Source of the DNA: Aquarana catesbeiana
Taxonomy: Eukaryota; Chordata; Amphibia; Anura; Ranidae
Reading direction: 5' to 3'
Assembly: GCF_042186555.1 (NCBI RefSeq)
Contig: NC_133335.1
Span: 172,977,919-173,041,918, forward strand
Length of the DNA stretch: 64,000 nucleotides
Shown: piece after piece, positions 22,426 through 32,212 of the stretch
Numbering within the stretch: the stretch's first letter is position 1
How the letters are laid out: every line of letters begins with the position of its first letter
Translations under genes and position numbers: made by a program
Notes under the pieces: model-generated
What the model was told of the DNA's origin: nothing
Databases searched by the model: none
What the model saw: the letters and a program-made list of their open reading frames with translations, nothing else

Positions 22426-23553
22426 TATATAAAAAGATATCCAAGGAATTGAGAATGCCAATCAGCAGTGTTTAAACTCTAATCAAGAAGTGGAAAATGA
22501 GGGGTTCTGTTGAAACCAAACCATGGTCAAGTAGACCAACTAAAATTTCAGCCACAACTGCCAGGAAAATTCTTTGGGATACAAAGAAAATGCCACAAAT
22601 AACTTTCAGGTGAAATACAGGACTCTCTGAAAACATTTGGTGTGGCTGTTTCATAATACACAATAAGGAGGCACTTGAAGAAAGATGGGCTGCATGGTCG
22701 AGTCACCAGAAAAAAAAGCCATTACTGCTCAAACGACACAAAGTAGCCTGCTTACAATACACCAAACAGCACAGAGACAAGCCTCAAACCTTCTGGCACA
22801 AAGTCATTTGGAGTGATGAGACCAAAATTGAGCTTTCTGGCCACAACTATAAACACTGCATTTGGAGAGGAGTCAACAAGGCCTATGACGAAAGGTACAC
22901 CATCCTTACTGTGAAACACGGAGGTGGATCGCTGATGTTTTGGGGATGTGTGAGCTACAAAGGCACTGGAAATTTGGTCAAAATTGATGGCAAGATGAAT
23001 GCAGTATATTCTCAAAAAATACTGGAGGAAACTTTGTATCAGCCAGGAAGCTGCTCATGGAACGTACTTGGACATTTCAACATGACAATGATCCAAAACA
23101 CAAGGCCAAGTCGACTTGTCATTGGCTACAGCAAAATAAAGCGAAGGTTCTAGAGTGGCCATCTCAGTCTCCTGACCTCAATATCATTGAGCCACTCTGG
23201 GGAGATCTCAAACGTGCAGTTCATGCAAGAAAGACCAAGAACTTACAGGAACTGGAATCTTTTTGCCAAGAGGAATGGGCAGCTTTACTATCTGACAAGA
23301 TAAAGAGCCTCATCCACAAATACCACAAAAGACTTCAAGCTGTCATTAATGTAAACTTTTGATCAGGGTCATTTTAGTAGTTTCTGTTGTCATTATGATT
23401 TAAAAAGAGTAAACACAGTTGATTGATAATAATTGGTTTCAGCCAAACACTAACCATGAGTGAAAGAAAAGTTTTTGTGTTATTCATATTCTCTGAAAAA
23501 TGGCCAAGAAATCATAAATTCTGCCAGGGTATGTAAACTTATGAGCACAACTG
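22426..23553 (+). pseudogene. Tc1 transposase, broken, and right end of the Tc1 element
   Basis: The piece continues the Tc1 element cut at 5014. It encodes most of a DDE-type transposase that in living copies excises and inserts at TA. Visible are RPTKISATTARK (end of the DNA-binding region), WSDETKIELSG (first Asp), HDNDPKHKA (second Asp) and SPDLNIIEPLWGDLK (catalytic Glu, 34 residues on, the DD34E spacing). Frameshifts near 22620 and 23050-23100 and stops destroy the frame. The transposase ends at 23361 and the right inverted repeat runs about 23348-23553. The first ~20 codons are at 4946-5014. Confidence 0.9.
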
Positions 23554-23555
23554 TA

Positions 23556-23933
23556 TATAGGGGAATCAGAACCTCCCTCCTCCTGCTAGTGATCCCTCTA
23601 GTGAAGAATCCTAGAATTCTATTCGCTTTTCCCACTTCCTGGGAACACTGTTTGCTCATTTTGCAATCATCTAAAATAAGTACCCCAAATCTTTTTCTTC
23701 TGTAGTGCTGGCTAAAACTGTATCCCCAATGTTGTACTCTCTCGGGGGATTCTTTTTCCCCAGGTGCATTATTTTACATTTAGAAACATTGAACTGCAGT
23801 CTCCACTGCTTTGACCAATTCCCAGTAATACCAAATCATGTTCCATGTTAAAGACACCTCCAGGAATATCGACCCTATTACACACCTTTGTATCACCAGC
23901 AAAAAGACATACCTTGCCCAACAAATCTTTAGT
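23556..23933 (-). pseudogene. CR1/L2-type LINE, middle of reverse transcriptase ORF
   Basis: The minus strand encodes KVCLFAGDTKVCNRVD (the FADD catalytic box with its first Asp changed to Gly), a stretch corresponding to cysteine-containing LGKK and EEKDLG motifs, and a final RGI/SRR-like region that leads into the VRPHLE sliver at 4522-4550. It is continuous with 31530-32212 if the element at 23934-31529 is removed. Several stops are present. Confidence 0.75.
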
Positions 23934-24060
23934 TACCGTATATACTCGAGTATAAGTCGAGATTTTCAGCCCTTTTTTTTGGGCTAAAAGTGCCCCCCCT
24001 CGACTCGAGTCACCGCCGTCTGCCTACATGATCAGCGTGTCATGCAGGCAGATGGCGGCC

Positions 24061-24325
24061 AGCGTGTGCTATTACTATTCGGCGGCCAATTACTGTTCAA
24101 AAGCTGCGCCTCCTCCTCGTCTGTGATAGGCAGAAAACTCCATTTCCCAGCAATCAGTGTAAAGCCTATCACAGACATTCTCTCATCCTTGTCCGTGGTA
24201 TGAGGATGAGAGAATGTCCATGATAGGCTGACCACTGACTGCTGGGAAATGGAGTTTTCTGCCTATCACGGACAAGGAGGAGGTGCGGCTTTTGAATAGT
24301 GAATGGCCGCCGAATAGTAATAGCA
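24061..24325. repeat. ~265-bp internal palindrome
   Basis: The arm cgtgtgctattactattcgg at about 24063 is matched by its complement ending cacacg near 24330. Inside, cagaaaactccatttcccag pairs with ctgggaaatggagttttctg, and attctctcatcc pairs with ggatgagagaat around the centre near 24200. It could form a cruciform. The arms are nearly complete. Confidence 0.85.
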
Positions 24326-24417
24326 CACGCTGATCAGTGCAGAGCGGCACACGGAGGCATGCACAGGACACAGGTAGGATACAGACACATGCACACATAC
24401 ACAGGGACACATGCAGA

Positions 24418-25178
24418 CAGGGCAGTTTTTTCCACTGGGCATGCTGGGCAGTTGCCCGGGGGCCCCACTTGTCTGGAGGGCCCTATCCAGGGCCGATCCC
24501 CAGTGCTGCAATCTGCTAGAATCACCGGCCGCCCGGCGTCTAGCTAGCAACCAGTGACGTCAGTCAGAGGCCGCTGCTGCCCCAGCATTCATAGCGCCAC
24601 GGCTGCCCCAGGTGCTAGTGAACAAGCTCCGTCCACCTCTGCCATGTTCTTCAGACAGCGTGGAGAGGGAGCGGAGCTGGCGCTTCCTTGATGCTGTGAG
24701 TGACACACTGTACTGCACCAGGCCGGCGGCCTTAAGTAAGTCTAACACTGTCTACTTAAGTACGTTTAAGTTGTGCATCACACACAGCCACTGTCTGTGC
24801 CCCTCAAAAGCTGCCACTGTGCCCATCAAACACAGCCACTGTGCCCATCAAAGCTGCCACTGTGCCCATCAAAGCTGCCACTGTGCCCATCAAACGCAGC
24901 CACTGTGCCCATCAAAGCTGCCACTGTGCCCATCAAAGGCTGCCACTGTGCCCATCAAACGCTGCCACAGTGCCCATCAAACGCTGCCACTGTGCCCATC
25001 AAACTCGTGTTATATTGTCCAAACGTTGTGTTAATGTTTAAACACTGATTTTGTTGGAAGTACCAATAAATATAGCCTTTTTGATCATTTGCATTTTTTT
25101 TCTCGTGGGTGATTGTGTAGACAGGGCCCCAGTGCACTGTATTGCCCGGGGGCCTATAATGCTCTTAAGATGGCCCTG
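24418..25178. mobile_element. hAT-type MITE with near-perfect 8-bp duplication
   Basis: The ends are cagggcagttttttcc on the left and taagatggccctg on the right, inverted cagggccatctta. The flanks are catgcaga (24410-24417) and catgcaca (25179-25186), an 8-bp duplication with one difference. The interior has a 21-bp minisatellite and no transposase. It inserted in the acacatgcac repeat of the surrounding element. Confidence 0.75.
24786..25005. repeat. 21-bp minisatellite ctgccactgtgcccatcaaa
   Basis: About ten units of gctgccactgtgcccatcaa, some with an extra base, lie inside the hAT MITE. The array gives open frames in all three forward phases (ATVPIKA-type repeats). These are artefacts of the repeat. 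Confidence 0.9.
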
Positions 25179-25421
25179 CATGCACATGACCAGTGTAGTC
25201 TAAATGACCCCCATACCTTAAACTGTTATGCACCTATACTCCAACCCACTTTATTACCATTTATAATAACTGAGACCACACCTTGCTTTGGAGTATAACT
25301 GGCCATAACAGCCTTTATTAAATAATCCAAACAAATAACTCCAATATCAAATATCAACATGAAACACACACCATAAACATTTATCTCCAGTCTGTTGGTC
25401 TCTGGCGGTGACCCATCTTTT

Positions 25422-25456
<35 letters not shown>

Positions 25457-25689
25457 ACCATGCACTGCGGAACCATTTTGAAACCTGTTAGGCCTCCAGC
25501 TGTAGCTGCTTGGAGACACCCCCTTTTCCGCATTGCCACCATTACCGTATTCCATCCACCGTGATGGAATACACCGGAGGGGCTCATACTGCCGATGAGC
25601 CCCCCACCCCTTTTTGATCACCTACGTTTTACTGCCACCGTCAGAGACCAACAAGCAACACCGCCACAGCCCGAAAGGGTGACGAACTT

Positions 25690-26328
25690 ACTCTTGAGGG
25701 CACCTCCACACCCGCAGGGCCCTTTGGATCCCGTCCTGCAAACCCATTGTCCAGAGGTCAATCCCCACGTCCGAAAGATGAACTCCATCCTTCCTCAATT
25801 TGGGCCCAACATTTGTCTCCAATTCCCTATTCCTGATTACTAATCCTCCATTCCAGATCACGAACCGCCCCACCACTTTGTTTATACATATGCAGGTCTT
25901 CTGAATGCTAGCCACTGACCGAGCCCATCGCCAAACTGTCCGTGCAACAATGTCCGACCATAGCAATAGCGTACCAGGAAAGTTAACTTTTTGCCATAAA
26001 AATCAGACTTAATGTCTGCGATGAGGTCCCTGACCGGGCAGACCCCCAAGTCATTGCCCCCTGCCTGTATCACCAATACATCGTGAGGTCTGTCTAAACT
26101 TGCATACCTCACCACCTCCCGTACCACTCTCTCCCACTTCATCCCGGGCATACCCAACCATCGCAGATAGGCTTCCTTCCATGATATGCCCAATTGTCTG
26201 CCATCCGGCCTAGCATCTCCTCTCCTGGCCCCCCAACACACATACGAATGACCAAGGATCCAGATAAGGCGCGTGTAACCTCCATCTGAAACAAGACAAC
26301 AAACACAAAAGGTAGCAACACTCATCAC
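25690..26328 (-). pseudogene. SGNH-type hydrolase domain of the Ngaro element
   Basis: An SGNH/GDSL esterase-like domain is known from some Ngaro elements; its role in transposition is not established. Blocks visible in order are ILGHSYV (nucleophile Ser region), VIQAGGNDLG (the Gly/Asn block) and LRKDGVHLSDVG (Asp and His of the triad). A one-base shift near 25985 moves the frame between the second and third blocks, so the catalytic residues survive but the gene is broken. About 26288, a pyrimidine tract ending in cag precedes the domain and resembles a splice acceptor, so it may have been reached by splicing. Confidence 0.75.
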
Positions 26329-26430
26329 CTCTTACAACTTACTTATAACCTTATTACAACCACCATAAGAATCCTGCCAACCCCCACCCTATGTTTTTTT
26401 TTTGTTTGTTTTTTTTATTTGTTTTTTCTT

Positions 26431-27403
26431 TTATCCAACCACCATTTGTGACCTAATATAGGTACGGAATCTCCTCGATTTCCACCTCCCGATCCTGCGC
26501 ACCCCCGCCTCATCCAACCCACATCTGGCAGCTTCGGTAGCTGCCCCTGTGCGGAAGGAGTGTGAAGCATATTGTGCCCCTTCCAAACCAGCCCTTATAA
26601 GGCATTTTCTGAACACCGAACAAACTGAAATTTTGGCAAATAGGACCCATCCTTATGCCTCAAGAATGGCCCTTCCCCAGCCGTTCTGACCCTCAAAATT
26701 CTCGTACCGCTACCACGGGGCATACCTCAGACCCCCGCAATGTGAACAGCCAACATCCACCCCTTTTCCTAGTTGGTCTGTTTTTGACCTCCGCAGCCTA
26801 CAACACCCTGTCCACTTCCACCCTTAAATCCCACACCATAATCCCACCTGCCGCAACCCGCGACGGGCTCACCAATTCCCCTATATGGAATGCCCCACAA
26901 AAATGCCAACGAAAACGCAGCCGTGAACAGCAGGACCTCATAACTTGAGGTACACATTGAACTCAACAACCCACAGATGGACAACAAATTGGTAAAAATG
27001 ACCTGCCGTCTCGTATCCAATTACTTATGACCCTTCCTGAAACCCGTTATCGCCTGTTTTGCCCAAAATCTTTAGTCGCGTCCTCTCCCCCCATCAATTT
27101 GAAAAGGAATGACAGGCCTGCCATCTTTTGCTCGATGGCAGAGACCGATCCCCCCCTTTTCATGTTCCGAGACACGAAATATAACACCAACAACCTCACC
27201 TCTTCCCGGTCTGTGCAAATCCCAGCCTCCTGTACCAGTAACCACCACTCTTTCCATACCTTAATGTAGTACGCCCATGTGGCCTCGCTTACTGACTGCC
27301 GAATCCATCCTGCGGCGACTCCAATGCCATCTCCCAGATCCAGTCCGGGCAAGGGACTCCTGCCTTCTCTGCGCCCGGGGCCAACTCTCTGAACCTGTCC
27401 CAC
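26431..27403 (-). pseudogene. tyrosine recombinase of the Ngaro element
   Basis: This protein would integrate a circular DNA copy by site-specific recombination. The N-terminal core-binding region reads SEATWAYYIKVWKEWW and RNMKRGGSVSAIEQKMAGL. The catalytic region has the first conserved-Arg site as FHIGEL near 26870, where family members usually have Arg in place of His. It then has HSFRTGAATEAA (the HxxR box) and GRWKSRRFRTYIR with the candidate nucleophile Tyr. Frameshifts between about 27050 and 26620 break it into pieces. The first-Arg change would by itself impair activity. Confidence 0.75.
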
Positions 27404-27900
27404 TGAAATCTATACAATGTGTCAGCCAGCTTATTGTCCACGCCAGGGATGTGAACAGCATATATGAAAATGTTCAATCCCAAGCACCTCAACACCAACC
27501 TACGCAATAGCCTTCTTACTGGTGGTGATGACGCCGACATGCGGTTGATCACCTGGACCACTCCCATGTTGTCGCAATTCAGTCTCAATTTCAGGTTCCT
27601 ACAGACCTCCCCCCTCAATTCCATTGCGAGTACTACTGGAAAAACTTCCAGTAGCACAAGGTTCCATGAAAACCCCCACATCCACCCGTGTTTGTGGCCA
27701 AGGTCCCGCACTCCACTGCCCCTGGAAAAAAGGACCATAACCGTGGACCCTGCCGCATCTGTAGCTAATTACATGTCAAAGTTACTCCCCGGGCCCGACA
27801 TCCACACCGATCTACCATTGTATGACCCCAGAAATTCATACCATACCTTCAAATCCTCCCGGTGTTCCTGGGTAAGTCTAACAAATGCGTAGGTGCCTTA
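27289..27900 (-). pseudogene. RNase H region of the Ngaro element
   Basis: It degrades RNA in RNA-DNA hybrids during reverse transcription. Visible motifs are a STVMVLFSRG-like start after a DA-type segment, LLEVFPVVLAMELRG (catalytic Glu region), LRLNCDNMGVVQVIN (catalytic Asp region) and HIPGVDNKLADTLYR (final Asp). The upstream segment, GIVIDAEAMECRLPKGKL, is the linker after the reverse transcriptase thumb. The parts lie in different frames. Confidence 0.7.
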
Positions 27901-28169
27901 ACCCCTACCGTAGCCACCGACAGCCATCGACAAAACACTCTCCCCATTGGGATTATCCTACAAGTGAAATTCAACTTACCCAGTAATGACTGCAAAGCCC
28001 TCAGCTGAACTTTCTGCATACCGTGGATCCCTCGAATTGCAGCCTGTAGGTCCTCCAACTTACCTTTGGGCAGGCGACACTCCATTGCTTCTGCATCTAT
28101 CACTATTCCCAAAAACTGAGTTCCGTCGTCGGGCCTTCAGTTTTTTCAGCTGCCAAAGGCACTCCAAAC

Positions 28170-28660
28170 CTACCTGCAATGTGCTGCAACGTGGAGAGTA
28201 AAATCGCACACACAGCGCAGGCAGGGGCCAATGCATAGAAAGTCATCCAAATAATGTATGACCAAATCTAATCCCGACACGTCCCTAACCACACATTCCA
28301 AGAATGAGCTAAATGCCTCAAACATGACACAATAAATGGCGCAACCCATTGGCAAGCATTTGTCTACATAGAACTGTTCCTGCCAACAACAACCCAACAT
28401 CCGGAAACTATCCAGATGCACCGTAAGCAAGCGGAACGCAGATTCTATGTCCGACTTTGCCAGCAGTGCCCCCTTCCCATGTTTCCTAACCCACCTTATT
28501 GCTGCGTCGAATGATTTGTAAGACACAGTGCATGCCTCTGAATCAATAAAATCATTCACCTACCCCCCTCGTGGAAAGGACAGGTGATAAATAAGTCGGA
28601 ACTTGTTCGGTTCCTTTTTAGGCACCACCCCCAAATTGAAACCAACAGGTCTTGCATAGG
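28170..28660 (-). pseudogene. reverse transcriptase of the Ngaro element
   Basis: Motifs of the DIRS/Ngaro branch appear in order: GVVPKKEPNKFRLIYHLS (first fingers motif, in a shifted frame before 28560), VNDFIDSEACTVSYKSFDAA, LAKSDIESAFRLL (catalytic Asp region), QFYVDKCLPMGCAIYC and VIHYLDDFLCIG with an intact YLDD box. The frame is open from 28559 to 28170. The break near 28560 separates the first motif. It directly follows the Gag-like C-terminal segment. Confidence 0.85.
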
Positions 28661-30840
28661 TTTGTCCGCGAACGGCCTCCCCATGCGACCCAAGGCCACT
28701 TCCTTCGCCAACTTTTCCCCCACTACCCCCGCGTATTCCACATCCTGAGCACTCGTGCTTAAATTTACAGGATCCCCCAAATTTGCAAGGGCCTTCATTG
28801 TACTGTCAGCACACCCCCTACTTTTTTCCCAGCCGAAAGTCCTGAGGTAGGCGCACTCCCAGCCCCCCCCGTGAAGAAACTGTGATGGGGCCCCCATTGA
28901 TGACAGAAGTCGCATCCAGAGACTGATGTCCTTGTGGTCCCAGCGAAGTGAAGGACGAACCGCCCTGCGCTGGTGAAACTTCTCGGCGTACCGTAGCCAA
29001 GCAGAACCACCGTATACCCTGTGTGCCTCCCCGATTGCATCCATGTAGCAAAATAACGCCGAGCAATGCTCAGGGTTCCGTTCCCCAATTACGCTCGCCA
29101 TAATGGCAAACACCTGAAGCCAGTTCATAAACATCCGCGGAATCAACCTATACCTCCTCTTTTCCTAGTCCTCTTTCATCAGGTTTTACCCTATCCAGGT
29201 TAAATTTCTCCCAGGGTAACAGTGAAAAATCTCTACGTACTCACCCTTGTAAATCTTGTCACGGACTTCCTGCTTTAAATGCGCACCTAGCGGACCCACG
29301 AAGCACACATACACCTCACACTTTTTTGCCGCATCTACAATCCTCACTATATCCGTTCTGGCCGTTGGCTCCGCACCCTCTTTTTGCCCCCCCCTTTTTC
29401 AGTGCCCATTCCCCCCTCTGGCGTTGCCAAGGGGTTCGTCGCAGTATGCGGCCCTATGCCTGATGTCTCCGCACTGCCGTCCGCTATCCCCTTTACCGAA
29501 CCCGTCCATGGGGTCACCTGTGGCGGCTGATCTTGCCCTTCCACGAATCTACCGACCGAGGTCCTCAAACCCTCCAGTAAATCCTTCAGATGCGCCCCTG
29601 CTCCGGAACTGGCAGGCCCTCTTGCCGCCAATTGCTGATCAGGCGCCCCCCTCATTGTCCCCACTGTATCCGCTGGTATCCGTTGGCTCCGCACCCTCTT
29701 TTTGCCCCCCCTTTTTCAGTCCCCTTCCCCCCCTCTGGCGTTGCCAAGGGGTTCGTCGCAGTATGCGGCCCTATACCAGATGTCTCCGCACTGCCGTCCG
29801 CTATCCCCGTTACCGAACCCGTCCACGGGGTCACCTGTGGCGGCTGATCTTGCCCTTCCACGAATCTACCCACCAAGATCCTCAAACCCTCCAGTAAATC
29901 CTTCAGATGCGCCCCTGCTCTGGAACTGGCAGGCCCTCTTGCCGCCAGTTGCTGATCAGGCTCCCCCTCATTGTCCCCACTGTATCCACTGATACGACCC
30001 CTAGCAAATCATTCAATGCATTATTCAAAATAAGTTATTAGTGGACTCACCGGGCTGTCTGGGAGCTCGCCCCACCGCCTCTGTGTTGGACTCGTTTGCA
30101 GGCACTTCCCGCTCGTCTGCTACTGACACCTCCCCTGCCGATCGGTCATCCTGCTCCTTGACGGGTGGCGTTGTCAGCCCCCCGGGTGAAGTGGCCCCGG
30201 AGGCCGTGGCATCCTGTCTGTTTGAGGGCTGACTTGCTCCTGCATCCATGCTCCATACTGATCCGCCACAAGGAGTCGCCCTGGCTGCACGCTGACTGGC
30301 CTGCTTGTGACCACCACCGCCATATTGTCCATACCCCCCTTTACAGCTAAGCCCTGCCCACTCGTGGCCTTGCTGGCTGCTCATGTCCCTACTACAGTGG
30401 CCGCTGAGTCCTCTCTCCCCCCCGCTGCCCCCCCTTGGTCACTGCCTGTGCCTCTGTGATAAGTCCCCCCCTATGTGTCCTGTAAATCCCTGGCGGGGAA
30501 GCGGCGCCATAACGGCCCGTGGCCCCGCCCCCCGAAGCAGGCCTGCGGCGTGCGGACCGCCTGGGACCTGTAGTAGCTTGCTGCTGTGTCCGCTTAGTTG
30601 GGGGTGCCGATCTGTCCTCCTGAGGGCTCCGTGTCATCCGAACGGGCCGCGATGGCGGTCCAGGAGAAAAGCGTGCCGGAGGCCGAGACCTCCACGCGCA
30701 ATGGGTCTCCTCCCCCATCCCCGATCCGCCAGTTTCTTCAACTCACAGTCCCCACTTGCCTCTGAAGCCAGTCCGGTCCTTGTGTCGCCGCTGCTGCCCT
30801 AAATCTGGCTGGTATGATGTCGATGTCGGCCATGATAGTG
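28661..30840 (-). pseudogene. Gag-like region of the Ngaro element
   Basis: A probable start, MADIDIIPARFRAA, lies near 30830, in a frame that stops at 30738. Low-complexity Gly/Ser/Pro-rich segments follow (30384-30025 among them). The C-terminal part (29146-28660) is more conserved in character: AWLRYAEKFHQRRAVRPS and WDHKDISLWMRLL, as in Gag proteins of DIRS-like elements. No zinc knuckle was seen. A 318-bp tandem duplication lies inside, and stops split the frame. Confidence 0.6.
29347..29985. repeat. 318-bp tandem duplication inside Ngaro gag
   Basis: The block from about 29350 (gttggctccgcaccctctt) to 29660 is repeated from about 29680 to 29985 with few changes. It keeps reading phase (318 is a multiple of three, within my counting error), so the encoded GRFVEGQDQPPQVTPWTGSV segment occurs twice. 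Confidence 0.8.
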
Positions 30841-31075
30841 GAGGAGCAGTGAAGAAAAATTGCCTCCTCCTGTAACTTCTTCTGACTGCCCCTTCCTGGC
30901 TCCTCCTCTCCTTTAAATAATGCCACTCCCCCTTCACCAAGTTCCCTCTTTTCCCCACCCCCTTTAGACACTCCCAATCTCACTTTAATTAACCCTTACT
31001 GTGTCTCCTTATACACACTGTCATGCCCGGCCCTCCCTTATCATTCCTTTCTGTCATTCTCTCGCTGGGCCTCAC

Positions 31076-31375
31076 TCATACATAGGACACAGGTACAGGA
31101 CACATGCACATATACACGTGACACATGCACATATACACATGGCACATGCACATATACACAGGACACATGCACATATACACATGACACATGCACATATATA
31201 CATGACACATGACACATATACACAGGACACATGCACATTTACACAGGACACATGACACATGCACATATGCACAGGACACATGACACATGCACATATGCAC
31301 AGGACACATGCACATATACACAGGACACATGACACCTGCACATATGCACAGGACACATGCACAGGACACAGGGAG
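31076..31375. repeat. acacatgcacatatacacagg minisatellite
   Basis: About 14 units of 18-24 bp built from ggacacatgcacatatacac. Related units are found at about 24352-24417 and 25179-25195 on the other side of the Ngaro and hAT insertions, so one original array was split. Cys/Val/Met-rich frames here are artefacts. Confidence 0.85.
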
Positions 31376-31529
31376 GTATACAGCTGCAGATGGGCATTGT
31401 TGACCCTCTTTTTCCACTTACAGTAGCTGCTGCATTTCTCACCCTCGTCTAAGTTTTTCCCACTTTTTTTGTGGTAAATTAGGGCCTCGACTTATACTCG
31501 GGGTGACTTATACTCGAGTATATACGGTA
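31376..31529. other. right arm of the taccgtatatactcgag element
   Basis: A short non-coding arm with cgacttatactcgggg and then gacttatactcgagtata, two near copies of the terminal motif in a row. No gene. Confidence 0.6.
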
Positions 31530-32212
31530 TATCACTTACATAGATATTAAATAGAACACGACCCAGTACAGAGCCTTTTGGTACACCACTCGTGGCTGCT
31601 CTCTGTTCTGAGTGAACCCCATTTACAACCACACTCTAGTATCGTTCCTTTAACCAACTGCATATCCACTGAACCACCAAAGGGTTCAGTCCTAGCTTGT
31701 ACAACTTTTGTATTAGGTCATTATGTGGAATTGTATCAATTCCCTTGCTGAAATCAAGATAAGCTATATCCACAGCACCATCCTGGTCCAAAACATTGGT
31801 ATTATAGTAAAAATAAAATCAATCAGATTAGACACGATCTGCCCTTAGTAAAGCCATGCTGCTTTGGGTCCAACAAGTTGTGTAATTTTAGGTGATCAAT
31901 GATGCTACTTTTCAGGAGTGATTTTATTAACTTGACTACAACAGATGTTAAACTCACTAGCCTGTAAATATCAGCTTCTACCTTGCTGCCTTTCTTGTGG
32001 ATAGCAACCGTCATTACTAGAACCAATATGAATTCCAAACTTGTTATTGTTAGTGCAATTAATTTCTGAGAAGACAGAAGAGAAGTAATTGTTTAAATGG
32101 TTTGCTAAATCCAGGTCTCCCGCAACATATGTGTTGGGACCAGTTTTCATTTTAGTGATCCCATTGTATTTTTTTCTTCTATCGCTAATGCACCTAAAAA
32201 AGTTTTTATCTC
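31530..32212 (-). pseudogene. CR1/L2-type LINE, N-terminal part of reverse transcriptase
   Basis: The minus strand carries the fingers and palm of a CR1/L2-type reverse transcriptase: TVAIHKKGSKVEADIYRLVS, VVVKLIKSLL, QHGFTKGRSCL, then an AYLDFSKGIDT stretch (first catalytic Asp) and SGVPKGSVLG. The catalytic FADD box follows at 23.9 kb. It copies its RNA at a nicked target in active elements. Frameshifts and a stop after LKERY are present. This is the 5'-most remaining piece, cut upstream by the retroviral LTR at 32213. Confidence 0.8.

Larger units (their letters stand above)
25190..31075 (-). mobile_element. Ngaro/DIRS-type tyrosine-recombinase retrotransposon
   Basis: A minus-strand element of about 5.9 kb interrupts a ggacacatgcacatatac repeat whose pieces lie at both sides. 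In transcription order it encodes a Gag-like region (about 30840-28700), reverse transcriptase (about 28660-28170), RNase H (about 27900-27300), a tyrosine recombinase (27403-26431) and an SGNH hydrolase (about 26290-25690). That gene set, without an aspartic protease or DDE integrase, is typical of Ngaro elements. All genes carry frameshifts or stops. The exact termini and split repeats were not resolved. Confidence 0.85.
23934..31529. mobile_element. DNA element with taccgtatatactcgag terminal repeats (host of two insertions)
   Basis: The left end reads taccgtatatactcgagta and the right end is its exact inverse, tactcgagtatatacggta. The CR1/L2 LINE continues on both sides, so this is an insertion, probably with a short TA-type duplication. 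Without the nested hAT MITE and the Ngaro element, it is about 1 kb, with a 270-bp internal palindrome and a minisatellite. No transposase is visible, so the superfamily is not assigned. Confidence 0.75.

Noticed and set aside
24612..25048. Three overlapping forward frames with ATVPIKA-type repeats
   Set aside because: Products of the 21-bp minisatellite, open in all three phases.
31001..31442. Cys/Met/Val-rich repeat frames resembling a Cys-rich protein
   Set aside because: Generated by the acacatgcacatatac repeat.
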